From Bin55 sp963664665 (lineage in GTDB: Bacteria; Pseudomonadota; Gammaproteobacteria; Pseudomonadales; Azotimanducaceae), in NCBI GenBank assembly GCA_963664665.2, contig CAXXMH010000004.1, positions 248,001 through 312,000 of the forward strand: DNA of 64,000 bases, read 5' to 3'. Under the pieces are notes generated by a model. The model saw nothing but the letters and a program-made list of their open reading frames with translations. It was not told where the DNA came from and did not search any database. Each line of letters opens with the position of its first letter. Positions within the stretch are counted from its first letter, which is position 1. The translations under genes were made by a program, and so were the position numbers. This document shows positions 52,847 to 61,582 of the stretch, piece after piece.

Positions 52847-55056
52847 CAGCCAGACCTAACTAACTTGAAATAGGTGCCTGCTTCGTCCAAGATTAATTCA
52901 TCGTGTGTGCCACGTTGCACCTCGACACCCTTGTCAAGCACGACTATTTCGTCACAGTCTCGCACGGTGCTCAATCTATGTGCTACGATCAGACACGTGA
53001 CGCCTCGTCGACGTAGCGCGTCATCTACGTCCTCCTCAGTCGCCGCATCCAGTGAGCTAGTCGCCTCATCTAGGATGAGTAACGTTGGATTACCCACCAG
53101 CGCGCGCGCTATCTCTAATCGTTGACGTTGCCCACCGCTGAAATTCACGCCACCTTCTTCGACAAAAGTAGCGTATCCATCGGGTCTCACCAAGATTTCG
53201 TTATGAATGCATGCATCCCGCGCGGCGGCGAAGATCGCTTCGTCTGGAACTGCAGGATTCCATAGCGTTATGTTGTCTCGGAGGGAAGCGGAGAAGAGAA
53301 CGATTTCCTGATCCACCATAGAGATCGAACGCCTAAGCACATCTTCGGGCACTTCGTCGCGTGGGTACCCATCGAAGAGTATTTCACCTGACCACGGTTG
53401 ATACATCCCTGAAACCAATCGTGCTAATGTCGATTTCCCGGAACCGCTGGGTCCCACCACCGCAATCCGTTGACCGGGCTTGGTAACGAGATTGAAATTC
53501 TCGATAAGAGGAGGTCGATTCTTATTAAAGCCGAACGTGACATTCCGCATTTCAAGGTGCCCGGTCAGCTGTAGGCGACCGTTCAGCGTTGAGATTGATT
53601 GGGTTCCGGGTCTACGTTGACTGAATACGGGATCTTCGGCGGCCTTTGCGATATCGTCGAGCCGCTGCAAATCAGTTTCGAGCGCCTGACGCTCATCTGC
53701 GAATTCGAAAAAGCGACCGATTGGCGTTAGAAACATCTCAGCGAGGATGTAGAAACCAACGAGTGTCCCCAAGGTCATTTGGTTGGCTATCACCATGCTC
53801 GCACCAACGCCTAGAATCGCTGCAGCCCGCAGGATGCCTATCAAGCCGGGTAGCGCCGTGTCGACCGAAACCAACTCAGAGAACAGCTGTCGGGTATGAA
53901 GCTCACGTGCTTGTTGACCGCTCCAGCGTGAGAAAAAGCGGTCATCTGATCCTGTCATACGCAGGTTATCGGCATTGCTCAGCATTTGCATGCCGACGCC
54001 AAGCAACAAACCTTGTTCGCGTCTCATCGCTTGACTTCGAACGGCGCGGAACGCGTTTAGAAAACGAGCTAAAACCCCATGGGATACACCGAGTAATAAC
54101 ACGATGAACGTGAGCATCGGCTCGAATATGAACATCGCAATCAGAAGGACTACACTCATCGACATATCAATGAGCAGCACTAGGAATCGCTCCGTAAGGT
54201 TCTTCGCGATTCTGTCGATTGACGAAACCCGGTCCGTGAGATCACCGACAAGCCGGTGTTGGAAGAAACCGACGGGTAGGCGTAGCAACCTTGAGATTCC
54301 GCGATCGTAGCCAATCACAGAAATTCGAATGGCAAGTCGCTTAAGAAAACGGTGCTTGAGAAGGGACAAAACGTATACAAAGACACCTGCGCCGAGTAAA
54401 GTGGCAACCAAACCTAACCAAGCGTTCCGCTCTTCAAGCACACGGTCTACAAAAACACTAAGGGAAACTGGAATCACTAGCGCCAGCAGCGATAGCATCA
54501 GTCCGCAGGTAATTACGCCGATGAGAACACGCCAAGAGCCGGCCAGCAAGGTTCGCAGTTGGACCAGCAAACTGGGACGCTCGCCACCTGGGCTGAACTC
54601 TGTACCGGGGCTCAGTCGTAGCGCTATTCCGCTGTAAGCTTTGTTAAATTCCTCCGAAGTAATGCGCCGTCGCCCAGTAGCCGGATCGTTTAAGTAGAAG
54701 TAACGCTCATCAAACCCTTCGAGAACGACGAAATGGCTGAACTGCCAGAACAGTATCAGCGGTAGTTCAAGGAGTTTCAGCGATTCGGCGCGTAAACTCA
54801 GTCCGCTACATTCGAGGCCATAGTATCTCGCTGCGCGGACGATGCTTGCGGCACTACTACCATCTCGACTCACTTCACACTTTTCGCGCAGCTCGGTGAG
54901 TGGCACCCATCGACCGAAGTACGCCAAGACGCTACCGAGACAGGCTGCACCACACTCGGTTGCGTGCATTTGCAGCAGGACTGGCGTTGAAATTCTTTGT
55001 TTTACACGCGCAGATGCTGTCTTTTTGCCTCCTCCATTAGAGGCGCGTAGTTGCAT
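52846..55056 (-). CDS. NHLM-type RiPP transporter with C39 leader peptidase
   Basis: 736 residues. An N-terminal C39 cysteine peptidase has Cys35 in QMHATECGAACL, His108 in WQFSHFVVLEGF and Asp124 in LNDPATG. A six-helix exporter domain follows, then an ATPase with VGPSGSGKST, FSGGQRQRLEIARAL and LLILDEATSSLD. Expected to cut the NHLP leader after the GG/AG site and export the core, releasing LCCCW-derived product here. Its stop is shared with the next start (TGATG), and it begins 1 bp after the HlyD gene stop. Confidence 0.92.
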   Translation of the reverse strand: MQLRASNGGGKKTASARVKQRISTPVLLQMHATECGAACLGSVLAYFGRWVPLTELREKCEVSRDGSSAASIVRAARYYGLECSGLSLRAESLKLLELPLILFWQFSHFVVLEGFDERYFYLNDPATGRRRITSEEFNKAYSGIALRLSPGTEFSPGGERPSLLVQLRTLLAGSWRVLIGVITCGLMLSLLALVIPVSLSVFVDRVLEERNAWLGLVATLLGAGVFVYVLSLLKHRFLKRLAIRISVIGYDRGISRLLRLPVGFFQHRLVGDLTDRVSSIDRIAKNLTERFLVLLIDMSMSVVLLIAMFIFEPMLTFIVLLLGVSHGVLARFLNAFRAVRSQAMRREQGLLLGVGMQMLSNADNLRMTGSDDRFFSRWSGQQARELHTRQLFSELVSVDTALPGLIGILRAAAILGVGASMVIANQMTLGTLVGFYILAEMFLTPIGRFFEFADERQALETDLQRLDDIAKAAEDPVFSQRRPGTQSISTLNGRLQLTGHLEMRNVTFGFNKNRPPLIENFNLVTKPGQRIAVVGPSGSGKSTLARLVSGMYQPWSGEILFDGYPRDEVPEDVLRRSISMVDQEIVLFSASLRDNITLWNPAVPDEAIFAAARDACIHNEILVRPDGYATFVEEGGVNFSGGQRQRLEIARALVGNPTLLILDEATSSLDAATEEDVDDALRRRGVTCLIVAHRLSTVRDCDEIVVLDKGVEVQRGTHDELILDEAGTYFKLVRSG

Positions 55057-55057
55057 C

Positions 55058-55657
55058 TTAGGCTTGTCTCATTCCGAAGAGTGAGATGGGGGATTGTTTG
55101 CCAATCTCAATGAGGATGCGACAATCTCTACCGACAAGGGTGGCTTCGCGGACTTCGTCACTTAGCGTAATTTCAATGCGCTGTATCGTCGCAGGCGCGA
55201 TCTTCGATAGTGCCGTTGCGTCTTCTGTAAATGGCACCGTCGAAACTGAGACAATCTTGCCAGTAAATGAGGAGGTCGTACCATCGGGTGTCGCTACTTC
55301 AAGGGAAACCGATTGCCGAGGAGCGATACGATGTGTGTCACTGCGCTCAACCCAGAGCTGTACTTGCACCGAACGGTCGCTTGTAGGCGTTGCCGTTTCG
55401 GATTGCACGAAAATGCCGTCAAGTATGAGATTTTTGGAAACTTGTCCGAGGAAAAGCCAAGTCGCAAATATCACAAGCACCAAGCCGATCGCTATGACTA
55501 ACACTCGCTCGCGTGGTGTGGATATCGTCAATAATCGATCAAGCTGCTCGCGCTCTTCTTTGGCTTCGGCAACTGCGTTATGGAATGAATCAAATGGATT
55601 GTCGAACACAGTGGCGCTTGGCAGCCTCAAACGGATAGGACAAGGATAGTGCACCAC
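55058..55657 (-). CDS. HlyD-family secretion protein, short form
   Basis: 199 residues with one transmembrane helix (VLVIAIGLVLVIFATWLFLG, about residues 52-71) followed by a beta-rich periplasmic part. The N-terminal helical cytoplasmic part and the absence of a long coiled coil make it much shorter than TolC-linked HlyD adaptors; NHLM HlyD proteins are usually longer. First gene of the transporter operon. Two in-frame GTG codons at 55657 and 55654 compete as starts, so the N-terminus is uncertain. Confidence 0.75.
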   Translation of the reverse strand: MVHYPCPIRLRLPSATVFDNPFDSFHNAVAEAKEEREQLDRLLTISTPRERVLVIAIGLVLVIFATWLFLGQVSKNLILDGIFVQSETATPTSDRSVQVQLWVERSDTHRIAPRQSVSLEVATPDGTTSSFTGKIVSVSTVPFTEDATALSKIAPATIQRIEITLSDEVREATLVGRDCRILIEIGKQSPISLFGMRQA

Positions 55658-55881
55658 AATTATTAGCTATGTGTGGATTTACCTCCTCACTAACGCGAGT
55701 CATTTTGTTATACATATGAACACTAATACTAGGACTCGAGTGATCGTTCGCTAGCCACCAAGTCGCAGATGATTGAGTCATAGTGAACACGATGTCGACC
55801 TGGGGTCCTACCTCTCGCTCGATTTTCAATCAATTCCTATCGCTAATCGAAATCGCCGTTCGTGTCTGCGCTATCTTGGCA

Positions 55882-55890
55882 TGCTACACT
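55882..55890 (+). promoter_or_regulatory. Extended -10 element before fur
   Basis: TGCTACACT is a TGn plus TACACT extended -10 match, 26 bp before the fur ATG. No good -35 hexamer was seen 17 bp upstream. Confidence 0.35.
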
Positions 55891-55915
55891 TTAATTTGTA
55901 ACGAGTTGATGTGCG

Positions 55916-56317
55916 ATGGGACAAAGAGACATACGTAAAGCCGGACTGCGCGTCACGTTGCCTAGACTACGTGTACTGCAAGTCTTAGAGGAGGCTGAGC
56001 CACATCATCTCTCTGCGGAGGATATCTACAAGAAGCTACTTGCGTTGGACGAGTCGATCGGTCATGCTACCGTATATCGCGTACTTATGCAGTTTGAGGA
56101 TGCGAAGATCGTTAGACGCCACAATTTCGCGGACGACGGGCACGCTGTCTATGAATTGGCAGAAGGCGAACATCACGACCATATGGTTGATATTGACACC
56201 GGCGAAGTAACTGAGTTTATCAACGAGCGCATTGAAGAGATTCAGAGGGAAATCGCGGAAAACCACGATGTGGATCTCGTGGATCACGAACTGGTGCTAT
56301 ACGTTAAAAAGCGCTAG
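55916..56317 (+). CDS. fur: Ferric uptake regulator, Fur family
   Basis: 133 residues: a winged-helix domain (RKAGLRVTLPRLRVLQVLEEAE, HLSAEDIYKKLLALDESIGHATVYRVLMQFEDAKIV) then a metal/dimer domain with HHDHMVDIDTGEVTEF and a C-terminal DLVDHELVLYVKKR. The lack of the CxxC zinc pair after HHDHMV matches Pseudomonas-type Fur and supports a gammaproteobacterial origin. It represses genes when iron is bound. Divergent from the NHLM transporter operon with a 258-bp gap. A short hairpin (ACCAA-CGTAT-TTGGT then TGTTTT, 56331-56351) follows its stop. Confidence 0.9.
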   Translation: MGQRDIRKAGLRVTLPRLRVLQVLEEAEPHHLSAEDIYKKLLALDESIGHATVYRVLMQFEDAKIVRRHNFADDGHAVYELAEGEHHDHMVDIDTGEVTEFINERIEEIQREIAENHDVDLVDHELVLYVKKR

Positions 56318-56369
56318 TTTTTCCCGTGTGACCAACGTATTTGGTTGTTTTAATTAGATAAATCTGAAG

Positions 56370-58625
56370 TTACTCGTCCAGAATTACGCGAAACGCAGAT
56401 ATTCGCGCTGGCTCAAACGAATGTCCTGTCGCTATTGCGATAAATTGTTGGTTTCCAATGAGATACGTAATCGGTGCGGGTGAATCGAACGTTCCCACCA
56501 GATCAGTTGCCCAGATTTCCTTTCCCGTTCTCTTGTCGAGCGCTTTCAACTGGGAAGGTTGCCCACCATGCCCCATGAACAGAATCTCAGGTAGGACTAG
56601 GATACCGGGATTTGCACCAATTGCACCAAGGTTTGGTAATTGATCCTTGACAGTTTGTAGCAATTTGTGATCGTGTGGACCTATTCCGTTTGCAACCTGC
56701 CAAGCGATCTCACCACGGTCCATGTCATACGCCGTAATGCTCGACCACGGCGGTTTGACAGGCGGTAATCCGTCGATGGTAATCGCTCGCCACGATTCAC
56801 GGTATGGCAACCCTTCTCCCATACCTGTTATGGGTATATTGCGTGCCTCCATAATCAATCGGCGCGAGGATACATAGAGGTGTCGGCTGACAGGATCAAA
56901 TGCAGCTCCTGGCCAGTTCGCGCCGCCACCAATTCCGGGTGAAAGAACGGCACCTCGCAAGGAAACTGGTGTGTACAGCGGACCGTAGTCCAGATTCTCA
57001 ATAAGCTCTTCCGATTTCCTTCTGAGTTCCGGTGTGAGGTCGTTGAGATCCTCAAGTGCGAGACCCTGGAGTTCAAATGGAGGTGGTTTGGTCGGATGGG
57101 GCTGAGTCGGCGAAGCCACTTCGCCTTTAACCGTGCTTGGGGGGACAGGGAGTTCCTCAACGGGCCAAACCGGTTCCCCTGTAGTTCGGTCTAGTACGAA
57201 TAGAAATCCAACTTTCGTCACTTGAGCGACGACCTTTCTCGGTTGATCGTCGACAACGATGTCTGCTACGACAGGGGGAGCAGGTAAGTCGTAATCCCAT
57301 ATGTCGTGGTGCGTGATCTGGTAATGCCAGATGCGCGTGCCTTTGTCGACATCAACCGCTACCACCGATGTGCCAAACAGGTTGTCTCCTGGTCGGTCTC
57401 CCCCATACATGTGATTAGTTGGTGCAGTGACCGGGAGATAGACATGGCCGAGTTCTGGGTCGCAACTAAACGTTGACCATACGTTTGTGTTCCCCATCCA
57501 TTTCCATGAATCGTTCTCCCAAGTTTCGACTCCGACTTCACCTTCCTGGGGAATAGTCTTGAACACCCAAACTTGCTTGCCTGTGAGGGGGTCGAAACCC
57601 CGTACATCACCAATTGGGAGGTTCTGGCGCCAGTCAGGACCGCGATGTTGAAATTGAGACATATCGTTGGTTTGTGATCCAACCACGATCGTGTCCCTAC
57701 AAACCAAAGGCGGGTGACTCCAAGAAACTTGAGCGCGGTCGAGCGGCCGGCGCACGCCCTTGGTAAGGTCGACGTTGCCGTCACCGCCGAACGACTCGAT
57801 TACCATGCCGCTACTCGGATCGAGCGCATACATCCAGCCATTGCTGGTTAGCAAAATGATGCGCTCACATAACGTGTCGTCTGCACATTCTGACTGCTTG
57901 TGGTATGCCAAGCCACGAGTTGTCCATCCGAACATGGCGGGACGCGGACCGAGACGGGCTTCTGGATCGAATTCCCATAGTTCCGCGCCTGTCTCTGCGT
58001 CGATTGCGACGACCGTCGAAAGCCGGGTTCGAACAAATACCTTTCCGTCCACCATGAGAGGCGTTGCTTTAAAAGGTTGCCCACCCCATGACCGACGACG
58101 TCTCGTTTCGCCCGCGAGAGGTCCACTGTCGATTTGTGCTTCCCAAACCCATGCGAGCTCAAGGTCATGTACTGATTGCAGATCTATATAAGGCAGAGGG
58201 CTGTATTTCTGAGCCTGTAAGTTCCCGTTGTAGGACGGCCACTCACCCCAATGGGTTGAGTAGTCCATCGGCACGCGAGCCCTCACTGTTTGCTCAGAGT
58301 GGCTCGACGATGGCGTCGCCCTCTTCGCAGCCGAATCGCTCGTGATTTCCACGGTACGCGTTAGATCTGCTTCCTCGCCGCGATCCTGTAACCAGTCAAC
58401 GTCGATTTCAACCGTGTTTCGTCTAGCACGTTCGTCGATTAGCCATGCGCCCCGTTCGTTGACTGCCGAACCACCCACTGCAGTTTGATGACAAAAGGTG
58501 CAATCGTTAGCACCGTATTTGATGGCGCTTGGGAACAGCTCTGGCTTTCCGTGAATTGTCCACGCTAGAAGCGTAGTCGCCCAAACGGCTGTGACGGCTA
58601 AGGGAGATATGGATCGTGCTGTCAA
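56370..58625 (-). CDS. PQQ-dependent dehydrogenase with N-terminal haem-c site
   Basis: 751 residues with an N-terminal hydrophobic segment (AVTAVWATTLLAW) for export or anchoring. A lone haem-c motif C42-T-F-C45-H46 comes next. An eight-bladed PQQ propeller follows, with THWGEWPSYNGNLQAQKYSPL, repeated W-motif blades (VVAIDAETGAELWEFDPEAR, FDPLTGKQVWVFK, TRIWHYQITHHDIWDYDLPAPP). It is a quinoprotein oxidising an alcohol, sugar or aldehyde in the periplasm and passing electrons to a cytochrome. The haem motif at the N-terminus is unusual; quinohaemoprotein alcohol dehydrogenases have it at the C-terminus. No pqq synthesis genes are nearby. Confidence 0.88.
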   Translation of the reverse strand: MTARSISPLAVTAVWATTLLAWTIHGKPELFPSAIKYGANDCTFCHQTAVGGSAVNERGAWLIDERARRNTVEIDVDWLQDRGEEADLTRTVEITSDSAAKRATPSSSHSEQTVRARVPMDYSTHWGEWPSYNGNLQAQKYSPLPYIDLQSVHDLELAWVWEAQIDSGPLAGETRRRRSWGGQPFKATPLMVDGKVFVRTRLSTVVAIDAETGAELWEFDPEARLGPRPAMFGWTTRGLAYHKQSECADDTLCERIILLTSNGWMYALDPSSGMVIESFGGDGNVDLTKGVRRPLDRAQVSWSHPPLVCRDTIVVGSQTNDMSQFQHRGPDWRQNLPIGDVRGFDPLTGKQVWVFKTIPQEGEVGVETWENDSWKWMGNTNVWSTFSCDPELGHVYLPVTAPTNHMYGGDRPGDNLFGTSVVAVDVDKGTRIWHYQITHHDIWDYDLPAPPVVADIVVDDQPRKVVAQVTKVGFLFVLDRTTGEPVWPVEELPVPPSTVKGEVASPTQPHPTKPPPFELQGLALEDLNDLTPELRRKSEELIENLDYGPLYTPVSLRGAVLSPGIGGGANWPGAAFDPVSRHLYVSSRRLIMEARNIPITGMGEGLPYRESWRAITIDGLPPVKPPWSSITAYDMDRGEIAWQVANGIGPHDHKLLQTVKDQLPNLGAIGANPGILVLPEILFMGHGGQPSQLKALDKRTGKEIWATDLVGTFDSPAPITYLIGNQQFIAIATGHSFEPARISAFRVILDE

Positions 58626-58751
58626 GAAACTAACTTGCTGACTGCGACGGATACGAACATGCCGCGCCTATGGATTTTGGCGTGGTCTGATTTTAGCTTA
58701 GATACATGGTTTTGTAGCAGGTGCACAGATTGAACGACGCGTTCTCATCCA

Positions 58752-59843
58752 TTAGGCTCGATGCGCTGATGTTAGGTATGAATCATCTTGCATTTCAACG
58801 ATTCGACTCATAGTTCGTTCAAATGACTTTGTTAGCTGGTGTCCACGATAGAGCTTTTGGATTTCCGCCTGAGCATAAAAGATCACATTGACATTTCGAT
58901 CATAAAACTCATCGATCAATGCGACGAATCGACGCGCGGCACTTTCTGACGAACCGTCCAAAATCGGTACGTCATAGAGAACGATTGTGTGGAACTGACG
59001 TGCCAATTCGATGTAATCAGAAGCATTTCTTGGTGATTCACACAACTCGCTAAAGCTAAATCCAGCAACGCCCTCGAGATAGTAGATCGGTCGCAGCTCG
59101 CGACCATTGACATGCAACAGTGGGACTTCATCCACCACGCGGTGTAGAAGCGCATATTGGTCAGCCTGAATCGTCTCACAATCCACCGGAAATTGACGGC
59201 GATATATTTCTCGCTTATGGAGCGTTTCAAGCCGATAGTCGTGGCTTCCGCAAATTTCGTGTACAACAGTGTTCACTTCAATGAGATGAATGACCGGTAC
59301 GAATCGACTCCGTTGCAAGCCGTTTTCATAGAGTTTATTAGGCGGGGTGTTTGAAGTGGCGACCAAGACTAGCCCTTCCGCGAATAGCGCATCGAGCAGT
59401 TCCGAAAGGATCATTGCATCGCCGATGTCTTCGACGAAAAACTCGTCGAAACACAGTAGTAGAGTATCCTCACGCAAGGCTCGAGCAATTTCTCGCAACG
59501 GATTTGCACGGCCCTCGAGCTCATGAAGTTGCTCGTGGACTAATCGCATGAAGTGATGGAAGTGAAGGCGTTTCTTCTGTTCGATCGGCAACCAATCGAA
59601 AAACAAATCCACTAAAAACGTCTTGCCGCGTCCGACCCCGCCCCACACGTAGAGACCCCTAGGATGGTCCCCAATCCGAGCTCGATTACGAAACCGGGCG
59701 AGTATGCGACGCCAGCTTGAGTTTGTTTCTAGTGCAAGCAGCCTTGTTGCAAGTAAGTCGAGTTGCTTCGCGACAGCGAACTGGGCTGGATCAGGTTCAA
59801 AGCCTTGCTCAAGGTACTCTTGATAGTGTGCGAGAAAACTCAC
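58752..59843 (-). CDS. zapE: Cell division protein ZapE (AFG1-like ATPase)
   Basis: 363 residues, normal for ZapE. Walker A G68-G-V-G-R-G-K-T75 in YVWGGVGRGKTFLVDLFFDWLP; Walker B LLCFDEFFVEDIGDAMIL; sensor region VLVATSNTPPNKLYENGLQRSRFVPVIHLIE. In Escherichia coli, ZapE acts on the Z ring under stress. Downstream in the genome of many gammaproteobacteria it lies near ribosomal-protein genes; here an IS element separates it from hisD/murA. Confidence 0.93.
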   Translation of the reverse strand: MSFLAHYQEYLEQGFEPDPAQFAVAKQLDLLATRLLALETNSSWRRILARFRNRARIGDHPRGLYVWGGVGRGKTFLVDLFFDWLPIEQKKRLHFHHFMRLVHEQLHELEGRANPLREIARALREDTLLLCFDEFFVEDIGDAMILSELLDALFAEGLVLVATSNTPPNKLYENGLQRSRFVPVIHLIEVNTVVHEICGSHDYRLETLHKREIYRRQFPVDCETIQADQYALLHRVVDEVPLLHVNGRELRPIYYLEGVAGFSFSELCESPRNASDYIELARQFHTIVLYDVPILDGSSESAARRFVALIDEFYDRNVNVIFYAQAEIQKLYRGHQLTKSFERTMSRIVEMQDDSYLTSAHRA

Positions 59844-59932
59844 CGAGCGATATCTGTGTCAAGCAACCTGTTGGTTATCCGATTCGCCGTAAAACCCCGT
59901 CCTTCAGAGCGGGGATATAAGGCGCAGCCACG

Positions 59933-60355
59933 TTAGCGCGGCTTTGGGACGGCGCGTTGATCTTCAACCTATTTGAGGATGACATCAACAGGAGCACCGC
60001 TACGGGAGGCTGCAAAGTAGGATGGCGACCATAAAACACCTTTGTGGTAGCACCCTGCAACTTCATGCCGAATATTCCGCAAGCGTCCGCTTGATACACC
60101 CTTCAAGCTGTTGACCCGTTTGGCGAGGGCGACTTTAGGTGGATAGTTAACCTGCAAATGGACGTGGTCGTCTTCGCCGTCGCATACGATCAGTTGCGCT
60201 TCAACGTGTTCGCACGCATCAGTGAAAATCTGTCGCAAGTGTTGAATGGCGCGTTCGGGGCGTACATCCCGATGGTATTTGGTGACAAAGACAAAGTGAG
60301 CATGCAGGCCGAAAACGCCATGCCTGCCGGTGCGATATTCGTTTGCTGCAATCAT
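59933..60355 (-). pseudogene. tnpA: Y1 transposase TnpA with a stop at the catalytic Tyr (IS copy 2)
   Basis: Starts at the ATG at 60355 (MIAANEYRTGRHGVFGLHA) and keeps one frame through the HUH motif DDHVHLQ and SPSYFAAS. Translation ends at TAG (59969-59971) after VDVILK. Aligned with copy 1 (IDIVRPYVANQ), the TAG replaces the TAC codon of the catalytic tyrosine. Eleven further codons in frame (VEDQRAVPKPR) then lead to TAA at 59933. The truncated protein is 128 residues and cannot form the 5'-phosphotyrosine intermediate. Confidence 0.85.
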
Positions 60356-60379
60356 ACAAACGAATATTAAGATTAGGGA

Positions 60380-61582
60380 ATGTTCAGAGCGACCAAAGTC
60401 CGCCTGTACCCCACGTCGGATCAACGCCGCGCGCTGGCGTTCCAATTCGGAGCGATGCGGTGGACCTATAACTTCGCCTTGCATTGGCGCAGCGAAGCCT
60501 GGTCGGCAAGGGGCGAACGCATCAGCAAGCGGATGACCCTGGATCGCCTGGTGGCATTGAAGGCAGCCGAGGAAACCGCGTGGCTCAAAGACGCGGACAG
60601 CCAGGCGTTGCAGCAAGTGGTGATGCATCTGGATGTTGCGTTCGGGCGATTTTTCAAGGGGCTGGGGCGCTACCCGCGCTTTAAAAGCAGGCACGGCACG
60701 CAATCCATGTCCTACCCGCAACGGGTCAAGGTCGTGGACGGAAGCGCCCTGTACTTGCCTAAAGTGGGTGTTGTTAAGGCGGTGCTGCACCGGGAGCTGG
60801 TTGGCAGGATCAAAACCGTAACGGTCTCGCGCACGAAAACGGGCAAGTATTACGCCTCGATCCTGTGCGATGACGGACAGCCCACGCCTGAACCCATCAA
60901 AGAGCTTACGGAGGAGAACGTTACGGGCTTGGATATGGGGTTGTCCTATCTGGTGATTGCCAGCACAGGGGAGAAGCAAAGCAACCCGCGCTTCTTGAAG
61001 CGCACCGCTGCAAACTTGCGGCGCAAGCAAAAATCCCTCTCCCGCAAAAAGAAGGGATCCGCCAACCGCAACAAGGCGCGTGTGCTTGTTGCCAAGGCGC
61101 ATGAACGAGTCGCCAACGCACGCAACGACTTCCAGCACAAATTGTCGAGACGACTGATTGACGAAAACCAAGCAATCTGCGTGGAGACACTGAAAGTCAA
61201 AAACATGCTCAAAAACCGCAGGTTGGCTAAATCGATCGCGGATGCGGCATGGGGTGGATTGGTGCGAAAGCTGGACTACAAGGCGACTTGGGCCGGCAAG
61301 CATCTGGTGCGGATTGACCCCTGGTATCCGTCCACCAAAACCTGTTGCCACTGCGCCTCGAAAATGGCGAGCCTGCCCCTGTCAGCACGTCAATGGACGT
61401 GCCCGACATGTGGCGTGGCGCATGACCGGGACATTAACGCTGCGCTGAACATCAAACAGCAAGGTATCCTGCAATTAAAGGCGGAAGGGCTATCCGTCTC
61501 TGCTTGTGGAGGCATGCGTAAGACGGGTAGTACATTAGTGCTACCCGCAGCTGCCTGCGAAGCAAGAAGCCCCGTCCTTTAG
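60380..61582 (+). CDS. tnpB: TnpB, RNA-guided RuvC-like nuclease (IS copy 2)
   Basis: 400 residues, closely similar to copy 1 along its length. RuvC residues are complete: Asp in VTGLDMGLSYLV, Glu in AICVETLKVKNM, Asp in HDRDINAALNI. The zinc knuckle is present (KTCCHC...CPTCG). It ends a few residues later than copy 1, in the right-end hairpin. The sequence just outside the right end, where a guide would be taken, is hisD coding sequence. Confidence 0.92.
   Translation: MFRATKVRLYPTSDQRRALAFQFGAMRWTYNFALHWRSEAWSARGERISKRMTLDRLVALKAAEETAWLKDADSQALQQVVMHLDVAFGRFFKGLGRYPRFKSRHGTQSMSYPQRVKVVDGSALYLPKVGVVKAVLHRELVGRIKTVTVSRTKTGKYYASILCDDGQPTPEPIKELTEENVTGLDMGLSYLVIASTGEKQSNPRFLKRTAANLRRKQKSLSRKKKGSANRNKARVLVAKAHERVANARNDFQHKLSRRLIDENQAICVETLKVKNMLKNRRLAKSIADAAWGGLVRKLDYKATWAGKHLVRIDPWYPSTKTCCHCASKMASLPLSARQWTCPTCGVAHDRDINAALNIKQQGILQLKAEGLSVSACGGMRKTGSTLVLPAAACEARSPVL

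Noticed and set aside
59969..61351. A 460-residue - strand open frame across tnpB copy 2
   Set aside because: Only its last 128 residues (from 60355) are tnpA; the rest is the antisense of tnpB, which has full conserved motifs on the + strand.
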